DNA of 64,000 nucleotides from Pseudomonas sp. GD03944 (GCF_029839275.1 NZ_JAOCAH010000011.1:62001-126000); one strand, 5' to 3'. Shown: positions 8,625 through 18,973, counted from the first letter of the stretch. Numbers and translations: made by a program. Notes: a model not told the origin generated them from the letters alone.

Positions 8625-9056
8625 TTAACGGATCGAAGTAACGGTGCCTTTGTTGCCGGTCACTTTGACGTTCACGGCTTTGTATACCAGGTAATCCTGC
8701 ACGTTAACTTCGTAACGCGGAGCGACGATCAGATCGGCACCCGAGGATTTGACAGCTTTGAAAGCAGCTGCGGATTTGGCAGTGGCAACCGGGTCCAGAC
8801 CCAGAGCGAAACCGCCTTCACCGCCACCGTAAGTCACGCCGTCAGCGAACTGAGTGTCGCCACCGAGTTTGAACACGCCAAACAGGATGTTGACCGATGA
8901 TTGACCGGTGATGGTCTCGCCCACTTTTACGTCTGCCTTCAGGTTAGTCTTGACGGTACCGTTCAGCGGTGCAGTCGGCTGGCTAACGTTCTGGCTGGCG
9001 CAGCCAGTCAGCAGGGCGAGAGTAGAGATAGCGGCGATAGACGCGATGCGTTTCAT
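8625..9056 (-). CDS. small secreted lipoprotein, DUF6567-like
   Basis: A 143-aa lipoprotein. The signal peptide ends in the lipobox LLTGC, so it should be lipidated and anchored in an envelope membrane. The mature part is Gly/Ala/Val-rich (FADGVTYGGGEGGFALGLDP, then ADLIVAPRYEV) and resembles small envelope proteins of the DUF6567 group. The ATG at 9056 follows a good ribosome site (CAAAGGAG). Function is unknown. It is monocistronic. Confidence 0.75.
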   Translation of the reverse strand: MKRIASIAAISTLALLTGCASQNVSQPTAPLNGTVKTNLKADVKVGETITGQSSVNILFGVFKLGGDTQFADGVTYGGGEGGFALGLDPVATAKSAAAFKAVKSSGADLIVAPRYEVNVQDYLVYKAVNVKVTGNKGTVTSIR

Positions 9057-9388
9057 GCAAAACTCCTTTGCACAACATTTCCATGGATACCCCATTGCGG
9101 GGGCAATGCATTGCCTCGAAAAGGCGCCGGCATCCTAAGACCCGCATTCTAGACAGGCAAGCGAAGATTTAAGTTTTGTGACATCTCGCACGACGAGAGA
9201 AGAAAAAGGCTTACAAACCGCCTACTTAAGCGGTCCGAGCGGACAATTTGCGCCCAGTCGTCATTTGCTTATAAGATCGCGCCTTCCCCGTTTCGTCGCA
9301 CTGTGCGGCTTCTAGCCGCAGGTTCCGCCGTTTTTCCGTAAAAGCTGGCCGTCGAACCTGCGAGTTGTTGTGAAAAAGGTAGTTAACG
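9057..9388. other. intergenic region between lipoprotein gene and argF
   Basis: This divergent 332-bp spacer must hold both promoters. A TATAAG near 9270 is a possible -10 for argF, leaving a leader of roughly 110 nt. I see no convincing ArgR box or RNA gene. Confidence 0.4.
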
Positions 9389-10305
<917 letters not shown>

Positions 10306-10309
<4 letters not shown>

Positions 10310-11412
10310 GCGCCCCCCTGCTGCTGAGCCTGCGCGACCTGGCCTGTGGTTACCAGGAACACCGGGTGGTGCAGAACCTCAGCTTGCACCTGAATGCCGG
10401 CGACATCGGCTGCCTGCTCGGCCCTTCCGGCTGCGGCAAGACCACCACCCTGCGCGCCATCGCCGGTTTCGAGCCGGTGGTAGAAGGTGAAATCCAGCTC
10501 GAAGGCGAGGTCATTTCCCGTGCCGGCTTCACCCTGGCCCCGGAGAAACGCCGCATCGGCATGGTGTTCCAGGACTACGCGCTGTTTCCGCACCTGAGCG
10601 TGGCCGAGAACATCGCCTTCGGCATCCGCAAGCAGCCGGACTGCGAGACCGTCACCCAGGAACTGCTGGAACTGGTCAAGCTCGACCAGCTGGGCAAACG
10701 CTACCCCCACGAGCTGTCCGGCGGGCAACAACAACGGGTGGCACTGGCCCGGGCGCTGGCACCGGAACCGCGCCTGCTGCTGCTCGACGAACCCTTCTCC
10801 AACCTCGACGGCGAGCTGCGCCGGCGCCTGAGCCAGGAAGTCCGCGACATCCTCAAGGCCCGGGGCACCAGCGCCATCCTGGTGACCCACGACCAGGAAG
10901 AAGCCTTCGCCGTCAGCGATCATGTCGGCGTGTTCAACCGCGGCCACCTGGAGCAGTGGGACACGCCCTACAACCTCTACCACGAGCCGCTGACGCCTTT
11001 CGTGGCGAGCTTCATCGGGCAGGGCTATTTCATTCGCGGGCAGTTGCTCAGCGCCGATACGGTGCAGACCGAGCTCGGCGTGATCCGCGGCAACCGCGCC
11101 TACACCTGGCCGACCGGCAGCGCGGTGGACGTGCTGCTGCGCCCCGACGATATCGTGCATGACCCCGAGAGCCCGCTGAAGGCGACCATCGTCGGCAAGA
11201 CCTTCCTGGGCGCGGCGACCCTGTACCGCCTGCAACTGCCCACCGGCAGTCAGCTGGAGTCGATCTTCCCCAGCCACGCCGACCACCAGCCCGGCCAGCA
11301 GGTCGGCATCCGCGTGGCCGCCGACCACCTGGTGGCCTTCGCCGCACCGGGCAGCGTCGCGGCCCACACCAGCCTGCCGGAATCCGGCGTGCGCCGTTAC
11401 AGCAGTAACTGA
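10306..11412 (+). CDS. ABC transporter ATP-binding protein, Fe3+/polyamine type, without partners
   Basis: A 368-aa ATPase of the CUT/FbpC/PotA type. It has Walker A (GPSGCGKTT), Q-loop (VFQDYALFPHLS), signature LSGGQQQRVALARAL, Walker B (LLLLDEPFSNLD) and the H-loop (LVTHDQEEA). A C-terminal TOBE-like domain follows (VLLRPDDIVHDP). The start overlaps the argF stop by four bases, so translation is coupled. No permease or matching binding protein adjoins it, so the transported substrate is unknown; ferric iron, spermidine or a sulfate-like anion are all possible. Confidence 0.85.
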
Positions 11413-11430
11413 GCCGCCCGGCGCCTCGCC

Positions 11431-12219
11431 TTACACCCCTGCGATCTGCAAGCGCCCGCTGGCAACCAGCACCGCCTGGCCGGCGATCTTCACCCGCTCG
11501 CCGTCCAGCGTGCAGTGCAGTTCACCGCCCCGGGCGGAGCACTGGAAAGCGCTCAGCTCACGCTTGCCCAGGCGCTCAGCCCAGTAGGGTGTCAGGGCGC
11601 AGTGGGTCGAGCCGGTCACCGGGTCTTCGTCGATGCCGATACCGGGGGCGAAGTAACGCGAGACAAAGTCATGCCGCTCCCCCGGGGCACTGACGATCAC
11701 GCCCAGCCCCGGCAGCCTGGCCAGCGCCGGCAGGTCCGGCTGACAAGCACGCACCGCCGCCTCGGAGGGCAGCACCGCCAGCAGCTCCGCGGTCTCCCAG
11801 AGTTCCAGCACCGGCGTGCCGAGGATGCGTTCCACCTCCTGGCGATGCGCGCTCGGCTTCGGCGAACTCGCCGGGAAATCCAGCACCAGGCGCTCGCCAT
11901 CTCGGGTCACCCGCAGCGCACCGGACTTGCAGGTGAAATCGATGGCGTCGCCCGGCTCCCCGTAACAGTTGAACAACACGAAAGCACTGGCCAACGTCGC
12001 ATGGCCGCACAGCGGTACCTCGGCGGCCGGGGTGAACCAGCGGATGTGCCAGGCTGCGCCTTCCTTCACCAGAAACGCGGTTTCGGCCAGGTTGTGCTCG
12101 GCGGCGATGCGCTGCATCAGGCTGTCGTCGAGCCAGCGCTCCAGGCGGTAGACCATGGCCGGGTTGCCGGCGAACGGGCGGTCACTGAACGCATCGACCT
12201 GGTGAAATTCAAGGGCCAT
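11431..12219 (-). CDS. PhzF-family isomerase-like protein
   Basis: A 262-aa protein with the diaminopimelate-epimerase-like two-lobed fold of the PhzF family. The catalytic Glu of PhzF is matched by E46 in HNLAETAFL. Family motifs VDAFSDRPFAGNPA near the N-terminus and DEDPVTGSTHC in the second lobe are present. No phenazine genes are nearby, so it is a stand-alone PhzF-like enzyme with unknown substrate. The ATG at 12219 gives the standard family N-terminus. Confidence 0.85.
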   Translation of the reverse strand: MALEFHQVDAFSDRPFAGNPAMVYRLERWLDDSLMQRIAAEHNLAETAFLVKEGAAWHIRWFTPAAEVPLCGHATLASAFVLFNCYGEPGDAIDFTCKSGALRVTRDGERLVLDFPASSPKPSAHRQEVERILGTPVLELWETAELLAVLPSEAAVRACQPDLPALARLPGLGVIVSAPGERHDFVSRYFAPGIGIDEDPVTGSTHCALTPYWAERLGKRELSAFQCSARGGELHCTLDGERVKIAGQAVLVASGRLQIAGV

Positions 12220-12321
12220 GACGGGGATTCCTTCCTCGGTGAATGATGGACCTGGGAGCATGCCCGCGGCACCGGCACCCGTCACGCACAGACGCTCGCT
12301 ATTCCAGCGGAACAGTCCGCC

Positions 12322-13110
12322 CTAGGGCGCCAGGGAGACGCCGTAGCGCTGCATGATCCGCTCGTAGCGCCCGTCCTCCTGGAACCGCCGCAAGCCGTCC
12401 TGGTAGAGCGTCAGGTAGCGCGCACTGGAGGCCCGCACCGGGGAAAACGCCAGGTAGATCGGCGAGCGGACCTGCAGGCAGCCGACCTGCACCAGCTGGC
12501 GCGCCTCGCCGGAGCGGGCGCGGAACGCCTCCATCACCCAGCGGTTTTCCAGCGTGACGTCGACACGCCCGTGCAGCACCTTGTCGACGTTGATGGCCAG
12601 GGCATGGTCGCCAGACACCAGCTGCACGCGCTGCTGCCGGGCGTGGTGGGCACGGATGTAATTGTCGAGCTCCTCGCTGTAGGCATAGCCGTTGATCGCG
12701 CCCAGGGTCACGGCGCTCAGCGAGTCCACGCCCTGGTAGCGCCAGGCCCGTTCAGGCCGGGCATAGAAGCAGCTCTGGGAAATACCGGTGGGGGTTTCGC
12801 CGAAGAGAAAATCCGGGGCGTCCCGCACGCCGGCGCCGATCACCGCATCGATGCGGCCCGAGCGGGTTTCGTGCAGGGCGCGCGCCCAGTTGAGGGTCCG
12901 GTATTCGACGCGGATGCCGTGCTCGGCGAAGATCTGCTCGGCCAGTTCGACGAAGATGCCGCGCTGCTCGGCGGCGGCCGAACAATTGATCGGGCACCAG
13001 ATATCGGCGGCGATGACCAGCGTCTCGGCCCGCGCAACGGCCGCCCCGAGAAACCCACTGACCAGCAGCCCGACAAGGGCGGCGCCCGCGCGACGAATCA
13101 CTGCCTGCAT
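12322..13110 (-). CDS. periplasmic solute-binding protein family 3
   Basis: A 262-aa protein with a signal peptide (residues 1 to about 27, ending AVARA) and a family 3 (amino-acid type) binding fold. The region GIFVELAEQIFAEHGIRVEY followed by RIDAVIGAGV is typical. Two cysteine pairs (CPINC, and those near the C-terminus) may form disulfides. No permease or ATPase lies beside it. It may be an orphan sensor or binding protein rather than part of a transporter. Downstream of glpK in the same direction with a short gap. Confidence 0.75.
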   Translation of the reverse strand: MQAVIRRAGAALVGLLVSGFLGAAVARAETLVIAADIWCPINCSAAAEQRGIFVELAEQIFAEHGIRVEYRTLNWARALHETRSGRIDAVIGAGVRDAPDFLFGETPTGISQSCFYARPERAWRYQGVDSLSAVTLGAINGYAYSEELDNYIRAHHARQQRVQLVSGDHALAINVDKVLHGRVDVTLENRWVMEAFRARSGEARQLVQVGCLQVRSPIYLAFSPVRASSARYLTLYQDGLRRFQEDGRYERIMQRYGVSLAP

Positions 13111-13130
13111 CCCTTCATCCTGGCGGGCGT

Positions 13131-14618
13131 CTAGCCTTCGCTGCGCACCCGTTTCACCGCATCCAGCCAGCCGCTGTAGAGCTTGTCGCGGTGCGCATCA
13201 TCCATGTTCGCGTCGAAGCGCTGCTGGCGGTGCCAGTGGCCGGCGATGGCCTCCAGGTCGCTGTACAGCCCGGCCTGCAGGCCCGCCAGGTAGGCCACGC
13301 CCAGGGCCGTGGTTTCGGTTACCTTGGGCCGCTCCACGGTGACGCCGAGGATGTCCGCCAGGAACTGCATGACCCAGTTGTTCTCGACCATGCCGCCGTC
13401 GACACGCAGCGCGTGGGGCGCGGCGGCACCGTCATGGCGCATGGCTTCCAGCAGGTCGCGGGTCTGGTAGCACACCGACTGCAGGCCCGCCGTCACGATT
13501 TCCTTGATCCCGGTGTCGCGGGTCAGGCCGAAGATCGCACCGCGCGCCTTCGGGTCCCAGTACGGCGCGCCCAGCCCGGTGAAGGCCGGCACCAGGTACA
13601 CGCCACAGGCGTCGCCGGCCTCGATGGCCAGCGCCTCGCTGTCCCGGGCATGGCTGATCAGCTTGATGCCGTCGCGCAGCCACTGCACCGCGGCGCCGGC
13701 CACGAAGATGCTGCCTTCCACCGCGTAGGTGACCTTGCCGTTCAGGCGATAGCCCACGGTGGTCAGCAGGCGGTTCTTCGAGGCCACCGGCGTGTCGCCG
13801 GTGTTCTGGATCATGAAGCAGCCGGTGCCGTAGGTGCTCTTCACCATGCCCGGGGTGAAGCACGCCTGGCCCACCAGCGCCGCCTGCTGGTCGCCGGCCA
13901 TGCCCAGCACCGGCAGCGGCGCCCCGAACAGCTCGCCCAGGGTGGTGCCGAAGTCCGCCGCGCAGTCGAGCACCTCCGGCAGCATGCCGGCAGGGATGTC
14001 GAACAGCTCCAGCAGGTCAGCGTCCCATTGCTGGGTGTGGATATTGAACAGCAGCGTGCGCGAAGCGTTGGTGGCATCGGTCTTGTGCGAGGCCCCGCCG
14101 GTCAGGTGCCAGAGCAGGAAGCTGTCCACGGTGCCGAAGCGCAGCTCGCCGCGCTCGGCCCGCTCACGGGCGCCCGGCACGTTCTGCAGGACCCAGCGCA
14201 GCTTGGTGCCGGAAAAATACGGGTCGATCAGCAAACCGGTCTTGGCCGTGACCAGGGCCTCATGGCCAGCAGCCTTGAGGTCGGCGCAGTAGTCGGCGGT
14301 GCGCCGGTCCTGCCAGACGATGGCGCGGTAGATCGGCTCGCCAGTGGCCGCGTCCCACACCAGGGTGGTCTCGCGCTGGTTGGTGATGCCGATGGCGACG
14401 ATGTCGCTGGCCGTCAGCCCGCCCTTCTGCAACGCGTCGCGGCACACCTGCAGGGTGCTGTGCCAGAGGTCCATGCCCTCATGCTCGACCCAGCCGTCCT
14501 GAGGAAAATGCTGCTTGAACTCCTGCTGGGCCGACGCCACCGGCAAGCCCTCGTGGCTGAAGACGATGGCGCGGGAGCTGGTGGTGCCTTGGTCGATCGC
14601 GAGCAGGAACTGGGACAT
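13131..14618 (-). CDS. glpK: glycerol kinase
   Basis: Phosphorylates glycerol to glycerol-3-phosphate, the substrate of GlpD. The 495-aa length and FGGY-family motifs fit: LLAIDQGTTSSRA at the N-terminus, VWQDRRT, and the C-terminal LRVDGGMVENNWVMQF. In most pseudomonads glpK follows glpF and precedes glpR on the same strand. Here it is on the opposite strand to glpR and glpD, downstream of ybaK, with no glpF and no GlpR operator in the 61-bp spacer. Confidence 0.96.
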   Translation of the reverse strand: MSQFLLAIDQGTTSSRAIVFSHEGLPVASAQQEFKQHFPQDGWVEHEGMDLWHSTLQVCRDALQKGGLTASDIVAIGITNQRETTLVWDAATGEPIYRAIVWQDRRTADYCADLKAAGHEALVTAKTGLLIDPYFSGTKLRWVLQNVPGARERAERGELRFGTVDSFLLWHLTGGASHKTDATNASRTLLFNIHTQQWDADLLELFDIPAGMLPEVLDCAADFGTTLGELFGAPLPVLGMAGDQQAALVGQACFTPGMVKSTYGTGCFMIQNTGDTPVASKNRLLTTVGYRLNGKVTYAVEGSIFVAGAAVQWLRDGIKLISHARDSEALAIEAGDACGVYLVPAFTGLGAPYWDPKARGAIFGLTRDTGIKEIVTAGLQSVCYQTRDLLEAMRHDGAAAPHALRVDGGMVENNWVMQFLADILGVTVERPKVTETTALGVAYLAGLQAGLYSDLEAIAGHWHRQQRFDANMDDAHRDKLYSGWLDAVKRVRSEG

Positions 14619-14679
14619 GCAGGTTTTCCTTGTTGTTATGGCATCGGCCGGCGCGCCGCGCACACCGGGATCGCGTGAT

Positions 14680-15150
14680 TCACTCGCGGCCTATCTCCGC
14701 GAACTGGGCCTGGGTGTGCTGCGCCAGCGTGTCCGCCGCCAGTTCCACCTCCAGCCCGCGCCTGCCGGCGCTGACATACAGGGTCGAGTACTGCCGGGCC
14801 GTCGCATCGATGAAGGTCCGCAGGCGTTTCTTCTGCCCCAGCGGGCTGATGCCGCCGAGCAGGTAACCGGTGGCACGCTGCGCCGCAGCCGGGTCGGCCA
14901 TGTCGGCCTTCTTCACCCCGGCGGCCTGGGCCAGCGCCTTGAGGTCGAGGCTGCCGGCCACCGGCACCACCGCCACCAGCAACTCGCCCTTTTCGCTGGC
15001 GGCGAGCAGGGTCTTGAACACCCGTGCCGGCTCCAGACCGAGCTTTTCCGCAGCCTCCAGGCCATAGGACGGCGCCTTGGGGTCATGCTGGTAACTGTGC
15101 ACCCGGTGCTCGGCCCGGGCTTTTTTCAACAGATCGATGGCAGGCGTCAT
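14680..15150 (-). CDS. ybaK: YbaK/EbsC Cys-tRNA(Pro)/prolyl deacylase
   Basis: A 156-aa trans-editing protein that hydrolyses mischarged Cys-tRNA(Pro). The family pattern is clear: YQHDPKAPSYGLEAAEKLGL, then RVFKTLLA, and the conserved lysine-containing GGISPLGQKKRLRTFID. The ATG at 15150 gives the normal length; the reading frame stays open far upstream without similarity. It is divergent from glpR and is followed by glpK on the same strand, so glpK may be read from the ybaK promoter. Confidence 0.9.
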   Translation of the reverse strand: MTPAIDLLKKARAEHRVHSYQHDPKAPSYGLEAAEKLGLEPARVFKTLLAASEKGELLVAVVPVAGSLDLKALAQAAGVKKADMADPAAAQRATGYLLGGISPLGQKKRLRTFIDATARQYSTLYVSAGRRGLEVELAADTLAQHTQAQFAEIGRE

Positions 15151-15267
15151 GTTCGAATGTGAAAATACTCTGACAAAGTTCGAGTACCTTAGGGGCTGTT
15201 CGCGTTGCAGCGCAAGCCGTGCGCAAGCGGCAAACGGTCCTGACTGAAAATTTCGTGGGCGACGCCC

Positions 15268-15273
15268 TATAAT
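15268..15273 (+). promoter_or_regulatory. -10 element of glpR
   Basis: A perfect TATAAT lies 22 bases before the glpR ATG, with the ribosome site AAGGAAG between. The -35 is poorly defined, which suggests a weak or regulated promoter and a very short leader. Confidence 0.6.
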
Positions 15274-15295
15274 GCGCCTCAAAAAGGAAGCCGCC

Positions 15296-16054
15296 ATGAG
15301 CCTGGCACCCCGCCAACACGAGATCCTCAACCTGGCCCGCGAACGCGGCTACGTCAGTATCGACGAACTGGCCCAGGCCTTCGCGGTCACCCCGCAGACC
15401 ATCCGCCGCGATATCAACCAGCTCGCCGAACACGGCCTGCTGCGGCGCACCCACGGCGGTGCCGCCGCCGAAGCCTCCAGCACCCAGAACACCGCCTACG
15501 CCATGCGCGCCGGGCAGATGCGCGACGAGAAGCAGCGCATCGCCGAGGCCATCGCCAGCCACATTCCCGACCACGCCTCGCTGTTCATCGCCATCGGCAC
15601 CACCACCGAGGCCATCGCCCGCGCCCTGCAGAACCACAAGGGCCTGAAGATCATTACCAACAACCTGCATGTCGCCGCCCAGCTCAGCGACAAGACCGAC
15701 TTCGAAATCCTCGTCGCCGGCGGCACCGTGCGCAGCGACGGTGGCGTGGTGGGCCAGGCCACGGTGGATTTCATCCAGCAGTTCAAGGTGGACTTCGCCC
15801 TGCTCGGCATCAGCGGTATCGACGAAGACGGCAGCCTGCTCGACTTCGACTACCAGGAAGTGCGCGTGTCGCAGGCGATCATCGACAACGCCCGCCAGGT
15901 GTTCCTCGCCGCCGACTCCAGCAAGTTCGGGCGCAATGCCGTGGTGCGCCTGGGCTCGATCACCCTGGTCGACCACGTGTTCACCGACGCCGCGCCCTCG
16001 CCGGCCATCGCCCGCCTGCTGACCGAGCACAAGATCCACCTCGACCTGGTCTGA
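15296..16054 (+). CDS. glpR: DeoR-family glycerol-3-phosphate repressor GlpR
   Basis: A 252-aa DeoR-family regulator. The N-terminal helix-turn-helix (RQHEILNLARERGYVSIDEL, then TPQTIRRDINQL) is followed by a sugar-phosphate isomerase-like sensor domain (FIAIGTTTEAIA). Glycerol-3-phosphate is the expected inducer. An operator of the E. coli GlpR type lies between this gene and glpD. The ATG at 15296 follows AAGGAAG; an in-frame ATG 24 bases upstream overlaps the -10 and is rejected. Confidence 0.93.
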   Translation: MSLAPRQHEILNLARERGYVSIDELAQAFAVTPQTIRRDINQLAEHGLLRRTHGGAAAEASSTQNTAYAMRAGQMRDEKQRIAEAIASHIPDHASLFIAIGTTTEAIARALQNHKGLKIITNNLHVAAQLSDKTDFEILVAGGTVRSDGGVVGQATVDFIQQFKVDFALLGISGIDEDGSLLDFDYQEVRVSQAIIDNARQVFLAADSSKFGRNAVVRLGSITLVDHVFTDAAPSPAIARLLTEHKIHLDLV

Positions 16055-16131
16055 GCCTCCGCTTCACACGGATTGCCACTCGGCGCGAAAACGCGCGCCG
16101 GGGTGGCGAAGTCGCGTCTGCTGGACTAGGA

Positions 16132-16147
16132 TGTTCGAAAACGAACA
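16132..16147. promoter_or_regulatory. GlpR operator upstream of glpD
   Basis: TGTTCGAAAACGAACA is a perfect palindrome with a 4-bp centre. It matches the half-sites of the known GlpR operator (TGTTCG/CGAACA). It lies 34 bases before the glpD start, so bound GlpR would block glpD transcription. Confidence 0.85.
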
Positions 16148-16181
16148 CCACAAGGTTCAATTTCGATTCCAGGTACCGCCC

Positions 16182-17723
16182 ATGCCCAATCGCCTCGCCC
16201 CAGCAGCACCCCTTGCGGAAGTCTATGACCTGGCCGTCGTTGGCGGCGGCATCAATGGTGTCGGGATTGCAGCCGATGCAGCGGGACGCGGGCTGTCCGT
16301 TTTCCTTTGCGAAAAAGACGACCTGGCGCAGCACACCTCCTCGGCCAGCAGCAAGCTGATCCACGGTGGCCTGCGTTACCTGGAACATTACGAATTCCGC
16401 CTGGTCCGCGAAGCCCTTGCCGAGCGCGAAGTGCTGCTGGCCAAGGCGCCGCACATCGTCAAACCCATGCGTTTCATCCTGCCGCACCGGCCGCACCTGC
16501 GCCCGGCCTGGATGATCCGTATCGGCCTGTTCCTCTACGACCACCTGGGCAAGCGCGAGAAGCTGCCCGGCTCCCGCGGCGTGCGCTTCGGCGCCGGCAG
16601 CCCGTTGAAAGCGGACATGCAGCAGGGCTTTGAATATTCGGATTGCTGGGTCGACGACGCGCGCCTGGTGATCCTCAACGCCATGGCCGCCCGCGAGCGC
16701 GGCGCCCACATCCACCCGCGCACGCGCTGCGTCAGCGCCCGGCGCAGCAAGGGCCTGTGGCACATCCACCTGGAGCGCGCCGACGGCAGCCTCTACTCGA
16801 TCCGCGCCCGTGGCCTGGTCAACGCCGCCGGACCGTGGGTGGCCGGCTTCATCCGCGACGACCTCAAGCAGCATTCGCCCTACGGCATCCGCCTGATCCA
16901 GGGCAGCCACATCGTCGTACCGCGCCTGTTCGACGGCGAGCAGGCCTACATCCTGCAGAACGAGGACCGGCGGATCGTCTTCGCCATCCCCTACCTGGAA
17001 CGCTTCACCCTGATCGGCACCACCGACCGCGAGTACCAGGGCGACCCGGCCCAGGTGAAGATCACCGACCAGGAAACCGACTACCTGCTCGAGGTGGTCA
17101 ACACCCACTTCAAGCAGCAACTGAGCCGTGCGGACATCCTGCACACCTATGCCGGCGTGCGCCCACTGTGCGACGACGAATCCGACGAGCCCTCGGCCAT
17201 CACCCGCGACTACACCCTGGCCCTGTCCGGCGTGCCGGGCGAAGCGCCGCTGCTGTCGGTGTTCGGCGGCAAGCTGACCACCTACCGCAAGCTGGCCGAA
17301 TCGGCCCTGGCGGAGCTGGCACCGTTCTTTCCGAAGATGACCGCACCCTGGACCGCCACCGCGCCCCTGCCCGGCGCGGAAAAACTCGACACCCAGAGCG
17401 CCCTGGTCGAAGCCCTGTGCGCCCGCCACGGCTGGCTGCCCACCAGCCTCGCCCGCCGCTGGGCCAGCACCTACGGCAGCCGCACCTGGACCCTTCTGCA
17501 GCACGTGGATGACCTCACCGACCTGGGTGAACACCTGGGCGGCGGGCTGTACACCCGGGAAGTCGATTACCTGCGCCAGGAAGAATGGGCCGTGGACAGT
17601 GCCGATATCCTCTGGCGCCGCACCAAGCTCGGCCTGTTCATGACGCCCATGCAGCAGGCCCGCCTGACTCAGTACCTGCACGTCGTGTCGCCGCACAGCC
17701 CGGAAGATGTCACCGCCGCCTGA
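16182..17723 (+). CDS. glpD: aerobic glycerol-3-phosphate dehydrogenase
   Basis: A 513-aa FAD-dependent enzyme that oxidises glycerol-3-phosphate to dihydroxyacetone phosphate and feeds electrons to quinone at the inner membrane. The N-terminal FAD-binding Rossmann motif is VVGGGINGVGIAADAAGRG. SSASSKLIHGGLRYLEHYEF and the C-terminal GGKLTTYRKLAE are also typical. The ATG at 16182 gives the family N-terminus; the earlier in-frame ATG at 16131 overlaps the GlpR operator and is rejected. Confidence 0.96.
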   Translation: MPNRLAPAAPLAEVYDLAVVGGGINGVGIAADAAGRGLSVFLCEKDDLAQHTSSASSKLIHGGLRYLEHYEFRLVREALAEREVLLAKAPHIVKPMRFILPHRPHLRPAWMIRIGLFLYDHLGKREKLPGSRGVRFGAGSPLKADMQQGFEYSDCWVDDARLVILNAMAARERGAHIHPRTRCVSARRSKGLWHIHLERADGSLYSIRARGLVNAAGPWVAGFIRDDLKQHSPYGIRLIQGSHIVVPRLFDGEQAYILQNEDRRIVFAIPYLERFTLIGTTDREYQGDPAQVKITDQETDYLLEVVNTHFKQQLSRADILHTYAGVRPLCDDESDEPSAITRDYTLALSGVPGEAPLLSVFGGKLTTYRKLAESALAELAPFFPKMTAPWTATAPLPGAEKLDTQSALVEALCARHGWLPTSLARRWASTYGSRTWTLLQHVDDLTDLGEHLGGGLYTREVDYLRQEEWAVDSADILWRRTKLGLFMTPMQQARLTQYLHVVSPHSPEDVTAA

Positions 17724-17739
17724 TTCTGTTCGGCACAAA

Positions 17740-17773
17740 AAAGCCCCGCTGTTCACACGAGCAGCGGGGCTTT
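17740..17773. terminator. bidirectional terminator between glpD and the hydrolase gene
   Basis: AAAGCCCCGCTG (17740-17751) pairs with CAGCGGGGCTTT (17762-17773), flanked by A and T tracts. It serves both convergent genes. Confidence 0.9.
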
Positions 17774-17789
17774 TTGTCGAGGGCGAGCG

Positions 17790-18779
17790 TTACAGCTGAG
17801 CCATGTGCGCGTCGTTACGGTGCGCCTGCAGGTGCGGCAGGACCGCGGCCAGCAACGGCTCCTTGAACGCCTCCTGGAAACGATGGGCCAGGCCGGGAAT
17901 CAGCTTCAGCTCGCTGCCCTTGATGTGCGCCGCCACGTGCACGCCATGCATCACCGGCAACAATGGATCGGCCGTGCCGTGCACCACCAGGGTCGGCACC
18001 TGCAGGCGGTTGAGCAGTTCCACCCGGCTCGGCTCGGCGAGGATCGCCGCCAGCTGACGCTCCACGCCTTCGGGGTTGAATGCCCGGTCGTAGGCGACTT
18101 CGGCCTGGTGCAGCAACGCCGCCCGGTCATCGGTCACCGACGGGCTGCCGAGGGCCGCGAGCAGGTCGGCCTGCTGTTCCAAAGCGATCTCGCGGCTTGG
18201 CGCTTCACGGCGGGCCAGCAGCGCCAGCAAGGCCGCGCTGGGTGCCGGCAGGCCCTGGGCGCCGGAACTGGTCATCACCAGGGTCAGGCTCTGCACCCGC
18301 TGCGGAGCGAGGTCGGCCAGGTGCTGGGCGATCATCCCGCCCATGCTCGCGCCCAGCACGTGAAACTGCTGCACGTTCAGCGCATCCATCAGGCCCAGGG
18401 CATCGGTGGCCATGTCCCGCAGGTGATACGGCGCCCGCACCGACAGCCCCAGGCGGTAACGCAGGGCCTCGTACGCCAGGTTGATCGACGGCGCCGCCTC
18501 GGCCCAGGTGCTCAGGCCCACGTCGCGGTTATCGAATCGGATCACCCGGAATCCCTGCTCGCACAGGCGCGCCACCACCTCGTCCGGCCAGTGGATCAAC
18601 TGCCCGCCCAGGCCCATGACCATCAGCAACGCCGGATCGCTTTCGCGACCGACACTCTGGTACGCCAGGCGCACATCGCCCAGCGCCACGGTATGAGTCG
18701 GCGCCTGAACGTCACACCGTTCAGCAGCAACAAGAGGCCCGCCACACAGAAGTGCGGCGAGAAGAAAGAACGCACGCAT
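17790..18779 (-). CDS. secreted alpha/beta hydrolase
   Basis: A 329-aa alpha/beta hydrolase with a signal peptide (MRAFFLLAALLCGGPLVAAE), so probably periplasmic or exported. The nucleophile elbow is VLGASMGGMIAQ, the oxyanion region is LMVMGLGGQLIHW, the acid is in VVHGTADPLLP and the catalytic histidine is in IPGLAHRF. The start at 18779 is chosen because it opens the signal peptide; the open frame continues further upstream without similarity. The substrate (ester or lipid) is unknown. Confidence 0.82.
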   Translation of the reverse strand: MRAFFLLAALLCGGPLVAAERCDVQAPTHTVALGDVRLAYQSVGRESDPALLMVMGLGGQLIHWPDEVVARLCEQGFRVIRFDNRDVGLSTWAEAAPSINLAYEALRYRLGLSVRAPYHLRDMATDALGLMDALNVQQFHVLGASMGGMIAQHLADLAPQRVQSLTLVMTSSGAQGLPAPSAALLALLARREAPSREIALEQQADLLAALGSPSVTDDRAALLHQAEVAYDRAFNPEGVERQLAAILAEPSRVELLNRLQVPTLVVHGTADPLLPVMHGVHVAAHIKGSELKLIPGLAHRFQEAFKEPLLAAVLPHLQAHRNDAHMAQL

Positions 18780-18973
18780 AAAAACACCAGAAACGCAGAA
18801 CCCCATTGAGCGGCGAGTCTGGTGATATTTCATGATTCGCGCTGCCACAGAACCGTGACAATTTGATGAATATTGCCGAGTGGTCGTTGCCAGAGGCGTC
18901 GTTTCACGCCCCGGGCCAACCGCTTCGCCCCGGGGCGGGGCTCCCACAACAGCGCAAGAAACCTCGGCCCACC

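Noticed and set aside
6357..8900. Very long plus-strand open frame (847 codons) opposite the molybdopterin oxidoreductase
   Set aside because: High GC keeps the opposite frame open. The protein is rich in His, Gln, Arg and Ala with no domain, while the minus strand encodes a clear enzyme.
9057..9388. ArgR box upstream of argF
   Set aside because: A GTCGCA half-site is present but no second half at proper spacing, so I do not call it.
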